Source: Macrocystis pyrifera (Eukaryota; Sar; Phaeophyceae; Laminariales; Laminariaceae). From it: a stretch of DNA of 64,000 bases. Positions 20,851-32,989 of the stretch are shown one piece after another. The translations under genes and the position numbers were made by a program. Each line of letters opens with the position of its first letter. Within the stretch, counting starts at the first letter, position 1. The notes under the pieces are model-generated. The model was not told where the DNA came from. It saw nothing but the letters and a program-made list of their open reading frames with translations, and did no database searches. The stretch is taken from assembly GCA_031763025.1 (NCBI GenBank), contig JASSKH010000025.1, positions 7,660,798 through 7,724,797 of the forward strand, read 5' to 3'.

Positions 20851-22099
20851 GCACGAAAAAAGGAAAATACTGAACGCGGACCTAGTCGCTCGATTACAGA
20901 CCCCATCCCTTGTGTGTGTCGTGTCAATGGTGCGGAAGCGATATTTGATTTCACCCAGGAGGATAAGCCGGATGACCCGAGCTGCCGCGACTCATGAAAC
21001 CGCAAGAAGGGGCAATCGTGGCGGAACAGCAGTAGTAGTTGAGGCATGGGGGTGGTTTTGAATGAAATGCCGTTGCCTGCCATTCTGCAAGCATGATTTC
21101 ATTGTTTTTGTTTTTGAATTGTGCGCCTGGTCGACTTGTATCGCTTCGGGAGTAGTGATTTCAGCGTGACGGAAATTTCTTCGAGCAGTTTCGACGTCAA
21201 GTACAATTTATGTAAAACGGAATGTATGCCATCCCGCATTTCCCTGGCGGGAGTAGGGGATAAAAGGAGACTTTTGTCCGAAGGAACGAGGTTCCTCGGG
21301 ATCTCTATCACCATATTTCCTTGCCTTTATATATGTTTAGATTGACATGACTACGGTGATACTCTCCATGATTTGTAACAATTTTGTATGGAAGTGAGGG
21401 AGAGGGTTTGCTATAGTAGGATTGAAGACACTGTGAAAATCTAGGGGGCGCGCACGGTCCGGATCGGATATTGTATATTTTGGGTTTTGGTAAATACCCG
21501 TTCATTGCCGTTGGTACGCGTTTGTCGAACGGCATTGGACCTATTCTTGAAGCGATTAATCTGGAATGCACGCGAATGAAATTTCTGCGAATCATGTAGT
21601 GTGGAGGTTTATATTCCCTGGTTCAGCTAGGCTCCGTACTGGGTAATCATATATACAGGTAATCGAGGACATTCAGGGAGGCTTTATGCTTTCGTTCTTC
21701 AGGACGAACGAACATATTGGGCACAATCCCGTGGAAACGCCTTTTGTACCAGGCTAAATCGGAGAATAATGCTGTTTTCACCGGGCATGGTATTTCGAAA
21801 GTTTTAGGTGTTTCCAGCAGAGAGGCTGCTGATTCGGTTATTGGAGTGTTGATTCGAGGGTTTAGTTTTTGCATATTGATTTTTATATTTTCTGAGTCTG
21901 ATTAAGCTTGTTATGATATTGCAATATATCAACGCTGCGATGTCGTGCCTTGTCATGCACAGGAGCAAGGGGTGATATTGGTATGCTCGTGTATAATAAA
22001 ACGGGGGGATATTGGTAGTACCCAGAAACACGACACACAATATCCATCGTTGATTGAGGAGTTCCACGCTGGAGAGGGATTCTGGTAGTAGAGTATTGG
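20851..22099. other. No gene supported
   Basis: No conserved frames or repeats recognised. Contains short AT-rich stretches and no clear terminal repeat for the decayed gypsy element that follows. Confidence 0.45.
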
Positions 22100-25000
22100 G
22101 GTATCGGGTTCATGTGTGCGTCTACCGATGTCTAATCGGACACCACAGCTGGATGCGGCTCCAGGGTCGATTGTACCGTACGGTGGCTGCCTGCCCGACG
22201 AACAATCGGGTTCTCGGCGAGCGCAAGCTATCGCTTCCAGTAATACGGAGCGCAACTGCGTTGCTCCGTACTATTCGGCTCACCCTGAAAGCTTCGACCT
22301 GCTCTATGGGAGTGAAACTGGCATCACTTTCTCCCGCGAGCATCGACTGGTCGTGTCGATTTTGTTTCGCAGTCACGGTGCCGCTGCCCTTGCCGGTTGT
22401 TACCCGATCAACATGCTGCACGCGGCCACTGATGTTTCTGCGGAAGAATGCTTTGTGGGAGTTGACCACCAGCTTATCCCATTAACCGGCATCGCGAATC
22501 TAGACCAAGGTGCCTTGCTCGGCATCTCCTCTAGGGCGCTGATAAGCGTCTCCTGTAGGTTGCCTTGTCCGATGCTCTGGCTCCTTCTTTATGTCCTCAC
22601 GACACTAACGCCCACCACTCCTCAGTCCCCGGCTCAGTCTCGACTCATTCCATGGACGCGGACCAGCGATCAACACCACAGTGCCTGGATGCCTTTGTCC
22701 ACACTCTACGCGACGAGACAACCCGGACACGCGAAGAATCCGCGGCCTCTTCGACTCCTCCTGCCGATCGTTCTCCTCGATCTGCCCTTCTCGACCGATT
22801 GAGCACCGACCAGCGCACGAGCTTTCTACAAGTATATAACCGCGTACGGTCGCGCATGCGCGAAATCGCATTGGAATTGCGCGGTCTCGGTTGGACGCCG
22901 CCAGTCATCGTCCAGTTAGGTGATGCCCTGGCTGAAGTCTCCGACGTGTTCTGGAAGCCCGCCACCGATTTTGGCTCTTGCTTCCTGCTCCCCTTCAAAA
23001 TAACCGTTTCCACGAACAGCAAGCCTGTCGCGTCTCGGCCCTACTGCACCATTCGCCCGACCACAAAGCAAGTGCGAGCGACCTTGGACAAATTCCTCGG
23101 AGCCAGACTCATCCAACACTCCACATGTCCATGGCGATCCTAGTGGTTGTCAAAGCGAAGGAATCCGGTGGCATCCGCATCACGGTGAAGTACAAGAAAC
23201 GTAATAAACTTGGCATCCTTGGCCAGCTCCTCGTTCTTCGCGTCGATTCTCGACAAACTCGGCACCGGCTGAACTTTCTCACTCTTCGATTTCGTCTCCT
23301 CTTTTCACCAGGAAATAGTGCACAAGGACATGACACTTCTCAATGCTTTCTGCACACCCACGCGCTTCTTCGAGTGGCTGGTTGTGTCTCAAAGAAGCAG
23401 CGCTGCGTCTGGATGTCTCTTTAATGTCATCAACCAGGTCCTCAACGGCCTCGACCACGTCGCTGCCTACCTCGATGATGTCATCGTCTTCGACGTCGAT
23501 CCGTCTCTTAAAGTCGCCAACATGAAGAAATTGCTGTTGCGATTGCCAAGCACAACCTCAAGCTGTCCCCTTCAAAGGCTAGCATCGGTGCCACAGATGC
23601 GGATTTCCTCGGTCACACAATTGCTCCCGCCGGCGTAATGCTGAACGCACAAAAGTTGGAAGCGCCGATGAAACTCGTCAGGACGAAGCACCTTAAACAG
23701 GTTTGCTCCCTTTTCGGCGCACTTGCTTATTACAAACTAATCTTGCGTGATATGGCAAAGAGCGTACGGGCCATCACTTCCCTTCTGAAAAAGACGTCAA
23801 GGTCGTCCATACTCCAGCAATGGAAGGCATCGTGAGGAAACGTATGGCCGAGTTGACCATGCCCTCGGTCCTAGTCTACCGCAGCTGGGACGCCGTCACC
23901 GACAACTCCCGCCCTTTCCTCCTATGTTGCGACGCTAATGTGGACGGTTTCGGTGCAACCCTCGAACACGAAGAGGAAGGCCTTACCATTCGCCCCATCG
24001 TGTTCATCAGTCGCGCTACCATCGAGTCCGAAAGGCTCTGGACTCAGCTCGATCTCGTAGCGGGAAGGATCGTCTGGAGCATCAAGCGACTTCGCAGTTG
24101 CTTTTAGTGTATGAAATTCCGATTGCTTGCGGACCACAAGGCTCTCGAAAGCCTTAACATGATCGCAGATCACAACCAGAAGATACAGCAGTGGCTAGGG
24201 TTCTTCACTGTCTACAACCACGATCCGGAATATCGCGAAGACAGTTCAATGCGAAGTCCCCTCTCGCCTGCCCTTGCCTCCGACGGAGTGCAACCGCGAC
24301 GACTCCCGCTGTATCACTCCGTCCGACGAAGAACGAGTCTTTCTCATCCGCTCTCACGGCTTACTCCTTGGTGGACCCTCCACCGTGCGTGTCGGTTTGG
24401 GTGGGCTGGTGACCTTCCAAACTCAGGCGGCGTGGGTGGGCTCCCCGCTCTCCCCACACGATATCCGTGATTTCGCCAACACGGACACCGAATGAGAGTT
24501 GACGACCTCGATGCACCATCTGGAGAATTCGTTGCCCGTGCTCCCAACTGGGCACTTTCTGCCAACATGTGTGCCGGCGATTCTGTCGCCGCTGCTGTGC
24601 TGGCAGTTCCTGTTGCACCTGGGACCTCGGCCCACGCACTACTCCCTCCGAACCTTCCCCGCCACCCAACGACGGCAACGCACTGAACTCTGGCTCGGTA
24701 GCGGTCCCCGTCTCAACCACGGTCGCTCTTGACAAATCAGCGTCGGAAACACTCCTCTCTGCCGTCCCTGATCAGCACGATTCAGCCGAGCACCGAACGG
24801 ATTCAGGTCCTCTGGGTCCTTCTGATATGCCTCATTCAGCCTCGAGTGTCGCCCGGACCGACCGTAATCAAGTCCCGGTTGTGCCGTCGGCTCCGCCTCT
24901 GTTGCCTTCATCTTCCAAGACGACTCTGCCGTCCCTTCCTCCGTCGGGGCTCACTTCGTGTCGGGCCCGCCCTCGCCAATCTGCCGCTGCTATCGAGCCC

Positions 25001-27515
25001 ATGACCGCCGTGGACTATGGGTTCGCTTGTTCGCATCCTACTCCACCCACCGTCCTACGACCAACCGTCACGGCGCGCCCGCCGGACCCGCCTCGGACCA
25101 CCTCACCCTCAGAGGGATCTCGCCGGCCCTCCGTCGACCTTGTTCCGGCTGCGCCGATTCGTCCCATCACCGATGCGGCCACATCCGTCCACCTTTGCTT
25201 GGTACACTCCTTCGAGGTGTTCTTCGGCGTGCCAGCACCCCGACCGCTCTTCCCCAATATCATTCACCGGCCGAAATCGAATTCCTCGAATTTGTCGAGC
25301 GATACTCGCAATTCGATTGTCCTCGTGAATAACGAGCTGAACCAGTCTGTGACGCCGTCATTCGGTACCTTCTTCTTGGCAATCCCTCAGTCGTCCCCAA
25401 CGATTTAATCCTTCACCTGGGGCCTCACAATCGCCTCCGTTGTCCGACATGCGCTCGTTAGCCAGAAAAAGACCCATTTACACCAACGACGACGGCATCT
25501 CCCTGCCCGTGAGGAAGTTCAACTCCCGCGCTCCAGTTTCTCCCGACAATTTTGGCGGACGTGCTGCCCGCCTCTTGGACTCCGATTCAACGTGAATCTA
25601 CGTGTCCCGGCTTATGCCTTCGAGGATTATGAAAGCCTACCATGCGAACGTCTTCTGTGATATCGGCGTCGTTTGAACGCCTTTTATACTCGAACGATTT
25701 TCTTCATGGATCCGCTTGAGCATCTACACGTGGTTGTGGCTTCGTACTTGTCTAGAATGCCAGGCGCGAACGCCTTCCAAACAGACGGTACATTCACCCA
25801 TTTTCTCCCTTCCCTAGCTGTGCGGCCTTCGCGTTGCGGAAACCGTCGGCTACTTCAGCCCCCTCCACGTCACGCCTCGGGGCAACTGCTACACTATTCT
25901 CTTCGCGGATTTGTCCAGTCAGCGAGCTAATCTGTACGCCTTATCGGCTGCGGAATCCACGGGCTCAAGGCACCGCCGATATCTTAGGAATAATTGCATA
26001 CCTCTTTGGGGGTGTCCCGTCAGCCTCCTCTTCGACAATGGACTGCACCACTGATCCAAGCACTAACATGCCCTGTACAAGCTGCTGGGCATGTGAAACA
26101 TCACCACAAGCACCTATCATCTCAGCGGCAACGGCGGCGTCGAGCGCGTCAATCACACCATGACTCAGATGCTAGCGATGGTCTGCAACGAAAGACAAGA
26201 TGACTGGGACATCCGTTTACCGCAGGTAGAATTTGCTGATTCTTATCCCGTCAGCGCCGCCACCGGTTTGCCCACCAATGAGGTGCACACGAACCGCGCT
26301 TCTCGCCTTCCCCTTATCGTATTCGAACAACACCACACCCTTGCCACAAAAGCCTTGCCCGCGACCAACTGAAATACTACGACCTCGCCGCCGACGGCCA
26401 ACGACGTGCGTATGGGCTGGGGCGTGAAAAAGACGCTTTCATGATCTCTTGCGTGGAGTGCCGAAACTTAGTACTCCAAGACGCATGAAGGCAACGCCGC
26501 ACCTACACCATCGGTGATTGGGTTTGCATTTACAACACCGCTGCCACCATTCGCCAGGGTGCTAAATCTCGCGCAGAATCTTAGGCTCTCAAGGCGACGA
26601 TATCGCTCAACTGGACGGGTCCTGTCCTAATATTTGACGGCGGCCCCGCGCCCTCCGACTCCACGCCGGACGGTTGTCTTTTATCGACCTAAGTTCTATA
26701 CTTAGACCGACATGCTGGGCGCTGATGCCCACTGTCGCGTGTCGGTAGCCCGCTCCAAACCTTGCTCCAACTCATACGGTACAAGCAAACTCCCCCGATA
26801 CCTTCCCGCTGGACTAAGGCAATACGTCCTCAACAACCACACCTCCTCTTCATGTCACCGTCAGCGACGTTTCCGTGCCCGTTCACCGTTTTAAAGTCGA
26901 CGAGACTTCCAGCCACCGGTCTGGTAAGAAGCCGGGGTGGAGTCATTGCCGGTCTCTAAGAACCACACTGGAAAGGCCTTCTCCATACGTCTTCGGAAAT
27001 TTGATCGGACCCCCTTCACTCTCGCCAATGCATTCGCAACTACTGGGCCGACGCGCCCTTCAACTTAGGCAGTCGGACAAGGTACACCGCCGTATCCGCG
27101 TGGGTGCCGTTTAACGCGAGCTAGCCCGCGAAAGGCGCGCCGGCTTTCTGCCTTCTAGTTATAGATAGCGACGTCGGCTAGCAAACTTGGACCCGCCGGT
27201 TAAGCGGAACCATTATGCCTATCGACACCTACCTCTGGTGCAAGGGTCAAGATTATATTACGTGGCTCGGGAACATTTCCGCGCACACTTCAACTCCTGG
27301 ACAGTGGGTAGTTCGCTTCTTGTACGACCCCGGACCGATCAATCTCGCCCTATTGTCCACTCGGTACATCACGGCTCCTGAAGCCGTTTGCGTCTCGTGA
27401 TGTCTGGAAGTGCGTCAAGGAAGATCCCGTAAGCGTCGTAAGTGCTAACTTGAACACGCCCCCGTAGCCAATGTTAGTTTCCGCATGCGTGTCTTCTGCA
27501 GTTTCCAGGGCGGGG
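22100..27515 (+). mobile_element. Decayed Ty3/gypsy retrotransposon (pol remnants)
   Basis: A second, unrelated Ty3/gypsy element, broken by many frameshifts and stops. In order on the plus strand I can read: the run-up to reverse transcriptase (about 22740-23140), SGGIRITVKYKK (about 23165), AFCTPTRFFEWLV (about 23344), the catalytic YLDDVIVFD (about 23468), RNase H with LLCCDANVDGFGATLE (about 23910) and DHKALESL (about 24130), a Pro/Ser-rich linker (24480-25400), integrase with LLFDNG (about 26030) and SGNGGVERVNHTM (about 26123-26165), and a C-terminal region to about 27114. The usual acidic residue in the RNase H DLEAG motif reads as Val (DLVAG). No 5' LTR was found. The sequence GGGCGGGG then TGTCAC at 27516 could be a polypurine tract and LTR start. 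Confidence 0.8.
27215..27400 (+). CDS. Small ORF after the decayed gypsy pol
   Basis: A 61-codon open frame about 100 bp after the last pol-like sequence, with normal-looking composition (TYLWCKGQDYITWLG, then GQWVVRFLYDPGPI). Its position suggests an extra small gene at the 3' end of the element. No function is known to me. It is the only part of the element that still reads cleanly from ATG to stop, which may be chance given its length. Confidence 0.3.
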   Translation: MPIDTYLWCKGQDYITWLGNISAHTSTPGQWVVRFLYDPGPINLALLSTRYITAPEAVCVS

Positions 27516-30500
27516 TGTCACTGCTGTGATGGTTTCTTTGATCTGTTCTGCTGTAGGTGTACTGTTTGTTTGATTGTCCACGTATTCTCCGGTCGTTTCC
27601 CTGCTTTCACGACAACCGGCTGCTGAATTGTTGTGCCGATTGGGCATCCGGCTGGCTTAACTCCTCCTCCTCCTATTCGGTCACGTGTCTCTTGCGTTCT
27701 CTATCTCCGATTCCTCCCTTTTCGACATCGGCACAAACGTTCGTTCGCTTCGTGAATCTTTCTCACGACCTGTTTCGATTGTTTAGCACCCGCGCGACCA
27801 GTCGTACCCGTTTTGGGTCGTATTTTCTTGTCCCTTCGCTGGTTTTTCATAGGCCGTGCTCTTGAGCCGTTTCATTCGCATGTTGTGTTTTGCCCTAGAT
27901 TCAGGTCTGACCACCTTTGCGATTCCTGCGTCCCGCCCTCGGTCTTATTACTATCCCTAAGCAGGTCGAGGTACTAGATGTCGTTCCTCAGCGACAGTTT
28001 GCTTTCCGCCCTTTCCTGCGGGATATTGCATAGGCCGTACCCATGTCCGTTCATGGTATGCTTTGTGTTGTAGTTCGCTCAGTGCCGGTAAAATGTTGCA
28101 CGCGTCCTTTCCTCCCTTTTTTTGTGAGATCAGGTTTTGACTGCCTTGTGTTCTCTCATGGCGCGCGAATTCTTTTTTTTTTACACTGTTCTCACTGTTC
28201 GAGTGACCTCTGTCGTACCGGTACATGCTCCGTTACGTTACCCCCCCGTTTGTTTTTCATCTCTTCGAAGCACCCCGTGCCTTTGCAGGGGGTAGTGTAT
28301 AGCTATAAAAATATTCGCTCTTTCCTGTTTCGCTCTCAGGTACTTTCAGCCAACCAATAGTATTTCGCTCCTGGTTACGTGTACGACTCCGCTTCTTCGA
28401 GTTTTGTTCCTCGATTTTGCCTCCGGGTAGTTCTAGCTTGTTTCGTCTAGTTTGACGTACCCATATTTTCGAACTTGCTACTGTCTCATTCGCAGCACGG
28501 TGCACGTGTGATCGGCTTCAGTATTACAAGCTAGAGGTGTGGCAGCGGGTTGTGACGCGCTGCATTTCCGATCCTATCTCCCAATTCTCCGGATGGGTTT
28601 GGTTCTTGCCTGAGCTTATGAATCTGCTTTTACGACTCTTCAGAGTGGGGTAGTATTATGGTATCTCGAATCCCCTGTTGCGGCGTTGTGATGTAGCAAG
28701 TGTCCCCTTACCATACTCTCTGACTGATGAATGCGTCGCCCCTTCGATCAGGAGACACCCCTCGAGGCAGGCAGAAACTAATACAAGAGTCTATAATTTC
28801 TAAAATCTTTGAGCACCTTGAGTGAGAGACCAGAGCAAAGCCAGAGGCACACCGGCCAGCAGTAACCGGTCACTAGGCCCATACTGCTGACGCCTAAAAC
28901 TGTGTTTTACACGGCTGGACAGGAAGTATGGCATCGTCGACCTCACGCAACCTTTGTGTACTTAGGTTTACACCGCGAACATTTAATTGATCGCCGCTCG
29001 CCATCTGTTCAGCATCAATACCCACTTACCGGTACAGTCTTTTATATTACTGTAGTAATGATGATGATCATGTTCTCACATTATGAATAGCTCACGTATC
29101 TGAAATCCTGCCTGTGGTCACAAAACGGGCTGTCAAAAAAACGCATCTCGATGGAGAAAACTAAAATTACTGTCAAGCACCCTGGTAAGAAATAGCGCGC
29201 ACGGCAGTATCATACCATTTCGAAATGAAAACGGTACCGACGAACTGTGGTATACAATCCCGATTCACTTGTAGCAAAAACAACACCGGATAATATCCAT
29301 GGTGTTATATGCCTTGTCTGGTTTCTTCGTTTATTTTTTTTCTCTTTCCGGATATTCGGTTATTTCTTGAATGAGGCGTCGAAGCCTCGCTACGAGGTGT
29401 GCTGTAGACCTATCACCTCATTTCTGTGTTGAATAACCGCATCTTCGATCCCTCTTCCCGATTTTGGGATGATATGGACATCATCCTATAATCGCCGTGT
29501 GATTTGCATCTACGACTATTCAGGGTGGGCTAATGTGATGGAGTAGCACATCTATTGCATAGGAAGCATATACCCGTATGCAGATCCTTGTATGGTTGCA
29601 CATAGCTCTTTGCAGATGCCAGGCATACCTGTAGACAAATATGATAGGGTTGTATGTAGACACGTAGGAATATATCTGCAGCCGAACATTATATAGTTAT
29701 ACCTAGCTCTTAGGGAATATTCAGTGGAGCAGTTCAGACATCCCCTTTGCCCACAGAACATTATGATGTTAAAAGTCTGGGGACCTTCTGTATGACAACG
29801 TCCCGGTAGAGAACATTCTGTTATAGTTGGGAATCTTCTGTATGACAACGTAACTGTATCTGCATACAGGTTGGTTTTGGTCGACGTCTGGGCTGAGCTG
29901 TGTTCCTGGCGAAGCCCACTATCGCTCACTCGAGTTCTCTCTCCTTCTCTCAACTCACTTGAGGAGCATTAATCAGAAGTTCATGAACAACAAGCAGCGT
30001 GCTCTACCCAGCACCGACATTCCTGTGCCCATTACCAGCTTATATCTCTCCACTCCATTTCACATAAACTCGTACACTCGAAAGAAAGAAATAACCGAAA
30101 AGAAAAAAGAAAGACATCAAGAAGGTTGAAAAAAAAAAAATGAGGTTTAGCCAAAATCAGGTATACCTGGCCACTTTTAGGCCAACCTCGGTTACATGCT
30201 AAAGACACGTAAAAAACACACCCCAGGAGCCCTGCTCACTATTGGCCAGGCTGACATTGTAACTGATTTTGACTCGGAAAGGGCGAGGTATACCCGACTT
30301 TTTCTACTCAGTGTAGCTTTCAACTACTTTGGCTAACTTTGAACCTATCAAAGAGGCGCGTCTGCCCTCCCTCGGTTGAAATTCTTCTGTATGGACGTAT
30401 AAGCTCTGTACTCGTACGTGGTACGTAAAAATACGCGTTTATACGAGTACATGCATACATGCGTACACTGGTTTCACTTTTTCTTCTTTGGGGTGTACGA

Positions 30501-30582
30501 TGTGCTTCAGTTATTAATTGTTGTTCTGATGTGTACTCTGTTACTCTGTTGTTTTCTATGTATGGTCACAGCAGTCTATGCA
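27516..30582. other. Possible 3' LTR and then unassigned sequence
   Basis: 27516-28650 is T-rich and may include the 3' LTR of the decayed gypsy element, starting TGTCACTGCTGTG; its end cannot be fixed without a second copy. A poly(T) run lies near 28173. 28650-30582 shows no supported gene. A perfect CAGGTATACCTG palindrome occurs at 30158 and again at 31718. Confidence 0.4.
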
Positions 30583-30894
30583 GCCGGCGTCCCCGGTAGC
30601 TTGGTAGGTGGTCCGCGAGCCTGTCAAGATCAATTTCGTGAGTTCGAGTCTCACCGAGTGCATGCTCATAGGGACTTTTTCTTGCATAAAAAATTGATAA
30701 GCGGAAAGCGCGAGAGCGTGAGTTGGCTACATTCGATGAAAATCGACGAGCAGTGGGAATGCTGAACCCTATGCGCGATAAAAACTAAAGGCACGTACCG
30801 GGGGGGAGAAGGGACGACACCTGTGACCACGGCTTGTCCAGAAGATCGTCGAGGGTAAAAACTCGTACGAGTGGGCTGGAAAGTAAAAGTGATG

Positions 30895-30943
<49 letters not shown>
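30583..30943 (+). mobile_element. tRNA-derived SINE, copy 1
   Basis: The head looks like a tRNA gene: an A-box-like GTAGCTTGGTAGGTGG, then a perfect T-arm at 30638-30654 (stem GTGAG/CTCAC around loop TTCGAGT, containing the B box). A ~240-bp tRNA-unrelated body follows (GCGGAAAGCGCGAGAGCGTG ... GGTCGTCGAGGG-like ... GGGCTGGAAAGTAAAAGTGATG), ending in about 44 A (30897-30943). Four more copies lie at 30944, 31861(-), 36001(-) and 43586. An internal RNA polymerase III promoter and an A tail are the defining SINE features; mobilisation by a LINE is inferred. Confidence 0.85.
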
Positions 30944-30945
<2 letters not shown>

Positions 30946-31306
30946 CAGTGCTCGGTGGCTTCGTAGGTGGTCCTCGTGCCTATCAAGATCAATTTTGTGG
31001 GTTCAAGTCTCACCGAGTGCATGCTCGTAGGAGTTTTTTTTTTTTATGCATAAAAGAGATTGATTTGCGGAAAGCGCGAGAGCGTGAGTTAGCTACATTC
31101 GATGAAAATCGACGAGCAGTGGGAATGCTGAACCCTATGCGCGATAAAAAAATATGGGCACGTACCGGGGGGGGGAGAAGGGAAGACACCTGTGACCACG
31201 GCTTGTCCAGAAGGTCGTCGAGGGTAAAACCTCTTACGAATTAGGCTGGAAAGTGAAAGTGATGAGTAAAAAATAAATAAAAGAAATAAAAATAAATAAA
31301 TAAATT
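30944..31306 (+). mobile_element. tRNA-derived SINE, copy 2 (head to tail with copy 1)
   Basis: Begins directly after the poly(A) of copy 1. The first bases, GTGCTCG, can pair with CGAGTGC after the T-arm, reproducing a seven-base-pair acceptor stem with two G:U pairs, so this copy keeps the tRNA cloverleaf ends best. The body is the same as copy 1, and the tail is an A-rich AAATAAATAAA stretch. Confidence 0.85.
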
Positions 31307-31860
31307 CAGAACCATGGTCACACGGCATTTTTCTGCACCACCCCGCGTCGAGGTGGTCTCAGGTTTGGTAGGGCAAGATAACTTTTCGTGCCGAGCAGGC
31401 GGTTCCGCGAGGACGATCTATAATTCTGAAGCTTTAAAAGCTGTCAACGGGGGGGGGCGCCAGAGTAAACACTGTTGGCGCTCCCGCCGTGGCGAAACAA
31501 ACGAAGCATATTAATAGTGACTCTCTGCAAGTCCAAGTGGAGCCCGTAGTACCTACACCCTAAAGAAAAAAAAACAGATTTTGGAGGCCATGTGGCACGC
31601 TTTTAATGCTTTAGGCGCATTATTTTTTAACCGGATTTTCATGGACGTAATAACATCGCTCGTGTCGCGCGGGTTTTATTTGTTTTTAGGCTGTACCCGG
31701 TTTTGGCTCAAACGGATCAGGTATACCTGCTTTTGTCATTTGCCCTAAATAAAAAATAAAGAAAGAACGGAAAAAAAAAAAAAACAAACAAACAAACAAA
31801 CAAACCAAACATACATACGATTACATGTTGCTCAGGGCGCAGGGCGAGTCTCGAGGACAA
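31307..31860. other. No gene supported
   Basis: Short spacer between SINE copies. Holds a G run (31449-31456), a second CAGGTATACCTG palindrome at 31718, and A-rich simple sequence (31745-31805, AAACAAAC repeats). Confidence 0.5.
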
Positions 31861-32000
31861 GTTTTTTTTTTTTTTTTTTTTTTTTTTCCATCACTTTTTC
31901 TTTCCAGCCCACTCGTAGGAGGTTTTACCCTCGACGATCTTCTGGACAAGCCGTGGTCACAGGTGTCGTCCCTTTTCCCCCCCGGTACGTGCCTTTATAG
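31861..32000 (-). mobile_element. tRNA-derived SINE, copy 3 (5'-truncated)
   Basis: Reverse-strand copy with a 27-base poly(T) at 31861-31887 (the A tail) and about 110 bp of the SINE 3' body, stopping at GTGCCTTTATA (about 31997). The tRNA-like head is missing. Truncation at the 5' end is expected from incomplete reverse transcription. Confidence 0.8.
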
Positions 32001-32397
32001 GCGTTGGCTGGTTGTGGGATCAGTCCTATTAATATTATATATCCAGCTGATGGACCAACATTAACACGGTAGTGACAAGAAACAGCTAATAGTGTTAATG
32101 TTAACAATCAAACACTCCACAAACTGAAGTCGCCCACGAGCCATATGTGTTGTGTGGTGTTTACATTACTGATGTATGGATTCAAATCTGAGCAGGAGTG
32201 CAGGTATTTCATACGAAAGAGTACCATTTAGTTCGTCCACCGCTCCCCCAGGCACTTCCGCAGGGGAACCTTGTCATACGTACGAGTATGTGTACTTTTG
32301 AAATTCGCAACCAACAGCACCACAGTATATGCCACCCGGGAGAAGATTCCTTACGAGTTACGAGGCAGGGTGTATGTTTTCTTTACATTTAACGGAT
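32001..32397. other. No gene supported
   Basis: Unassigned sequence. A near-perfect inverted pair, GTTAATGTTAACA-like, lies around 32050-32105. Confidence 0.4.
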
Positions 32398-32510
32398 AAG
32401 TTGGTTCTTTCTACCCGTCGTCATCGGGCACAACCAGTGTCCGTGCCGATTCTTCATTCCTACGTAGAGAGATACATGTTATGTGATCACAAAACCTCGC
32501 CACATGATAG
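32398..32510 (+). repeat. Dispersed repeat R1, copy a
   Basis: Shares TTCTTTCTACCCGTCG, CACAACCAGTGTCCGTGCC and AGAGAGATACA blocks with the copies at 32764 and 35230. About 110 bp. Confidence 0.65.
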
Positions 32511-32763
32511 AGCCACCACGTCGTGACCGGTCGATGAAGTAAATCTTTCAGCTTTACAGAGGAATACTAGGAAGCGAAATACACAACAGGTAGTAGGTCC
32601 TAGGGGCAGGGGTAGCAGCACAGACAAGATGTCCTTCCTGCAACCGCTCAATCCACCCACCCGTCGACGTCCAGCATCCACAAGCAGTACATACATTCAG
32701 TCAGTGTCGGTTGTGCTTCGTAACCCCAACCCTAACTCTCACCCTACCTATTTTTCAGAACAG

Positions 32764-32885
32764 CTGTTGTTATTGTTTTCTTGACATTAAACCGTTCTTT
32801 CTACCCGTCGACATCCAGCACAACCAGTGTCCGTGCCGATTCTTTCATCCTAGAGAGATACAAGTTCTATCGTCACAAAGTTACG
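32764..32885 (+). repeat. Dispersed repeat R1, copy b
   Basis: Best-preserved copy: TTGTTATTGTTTTCTTGACA, then ACATTAAACCGTTC, CGTCGACATCCAGCACAACC, GTGTCCGTGCCGATTC and CCTAGAGAGATACAAGTTCT. No coding potential. Located 5' of the LINE reverse transcriptase pseudogene. Confidence 0.65.
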
Positions 32886-32989
32886 CCACAGAGATACTAC
32901 GCTGCCACGTATAGCAGTGGGCAATGCGATGACATATCATCATACTAGATACGAGAGGCACGACATACATACTCATTCCGGTTGCAAGA

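Noticed and set aside
24569..25408. 279-codon Pro/Ser-rich frame as an independent gene
   Set aside because: Lies between RNase H and integrase remnants of the decayed gypsy element and overlaps other frames; it is the linker of that element.
30583..31025. Functional tRNA genes
   Set aside because: A and B boxes are present, but the anticodon arm does not fold well and every copy continues into the same long body and A tail, so these are SINE heads.
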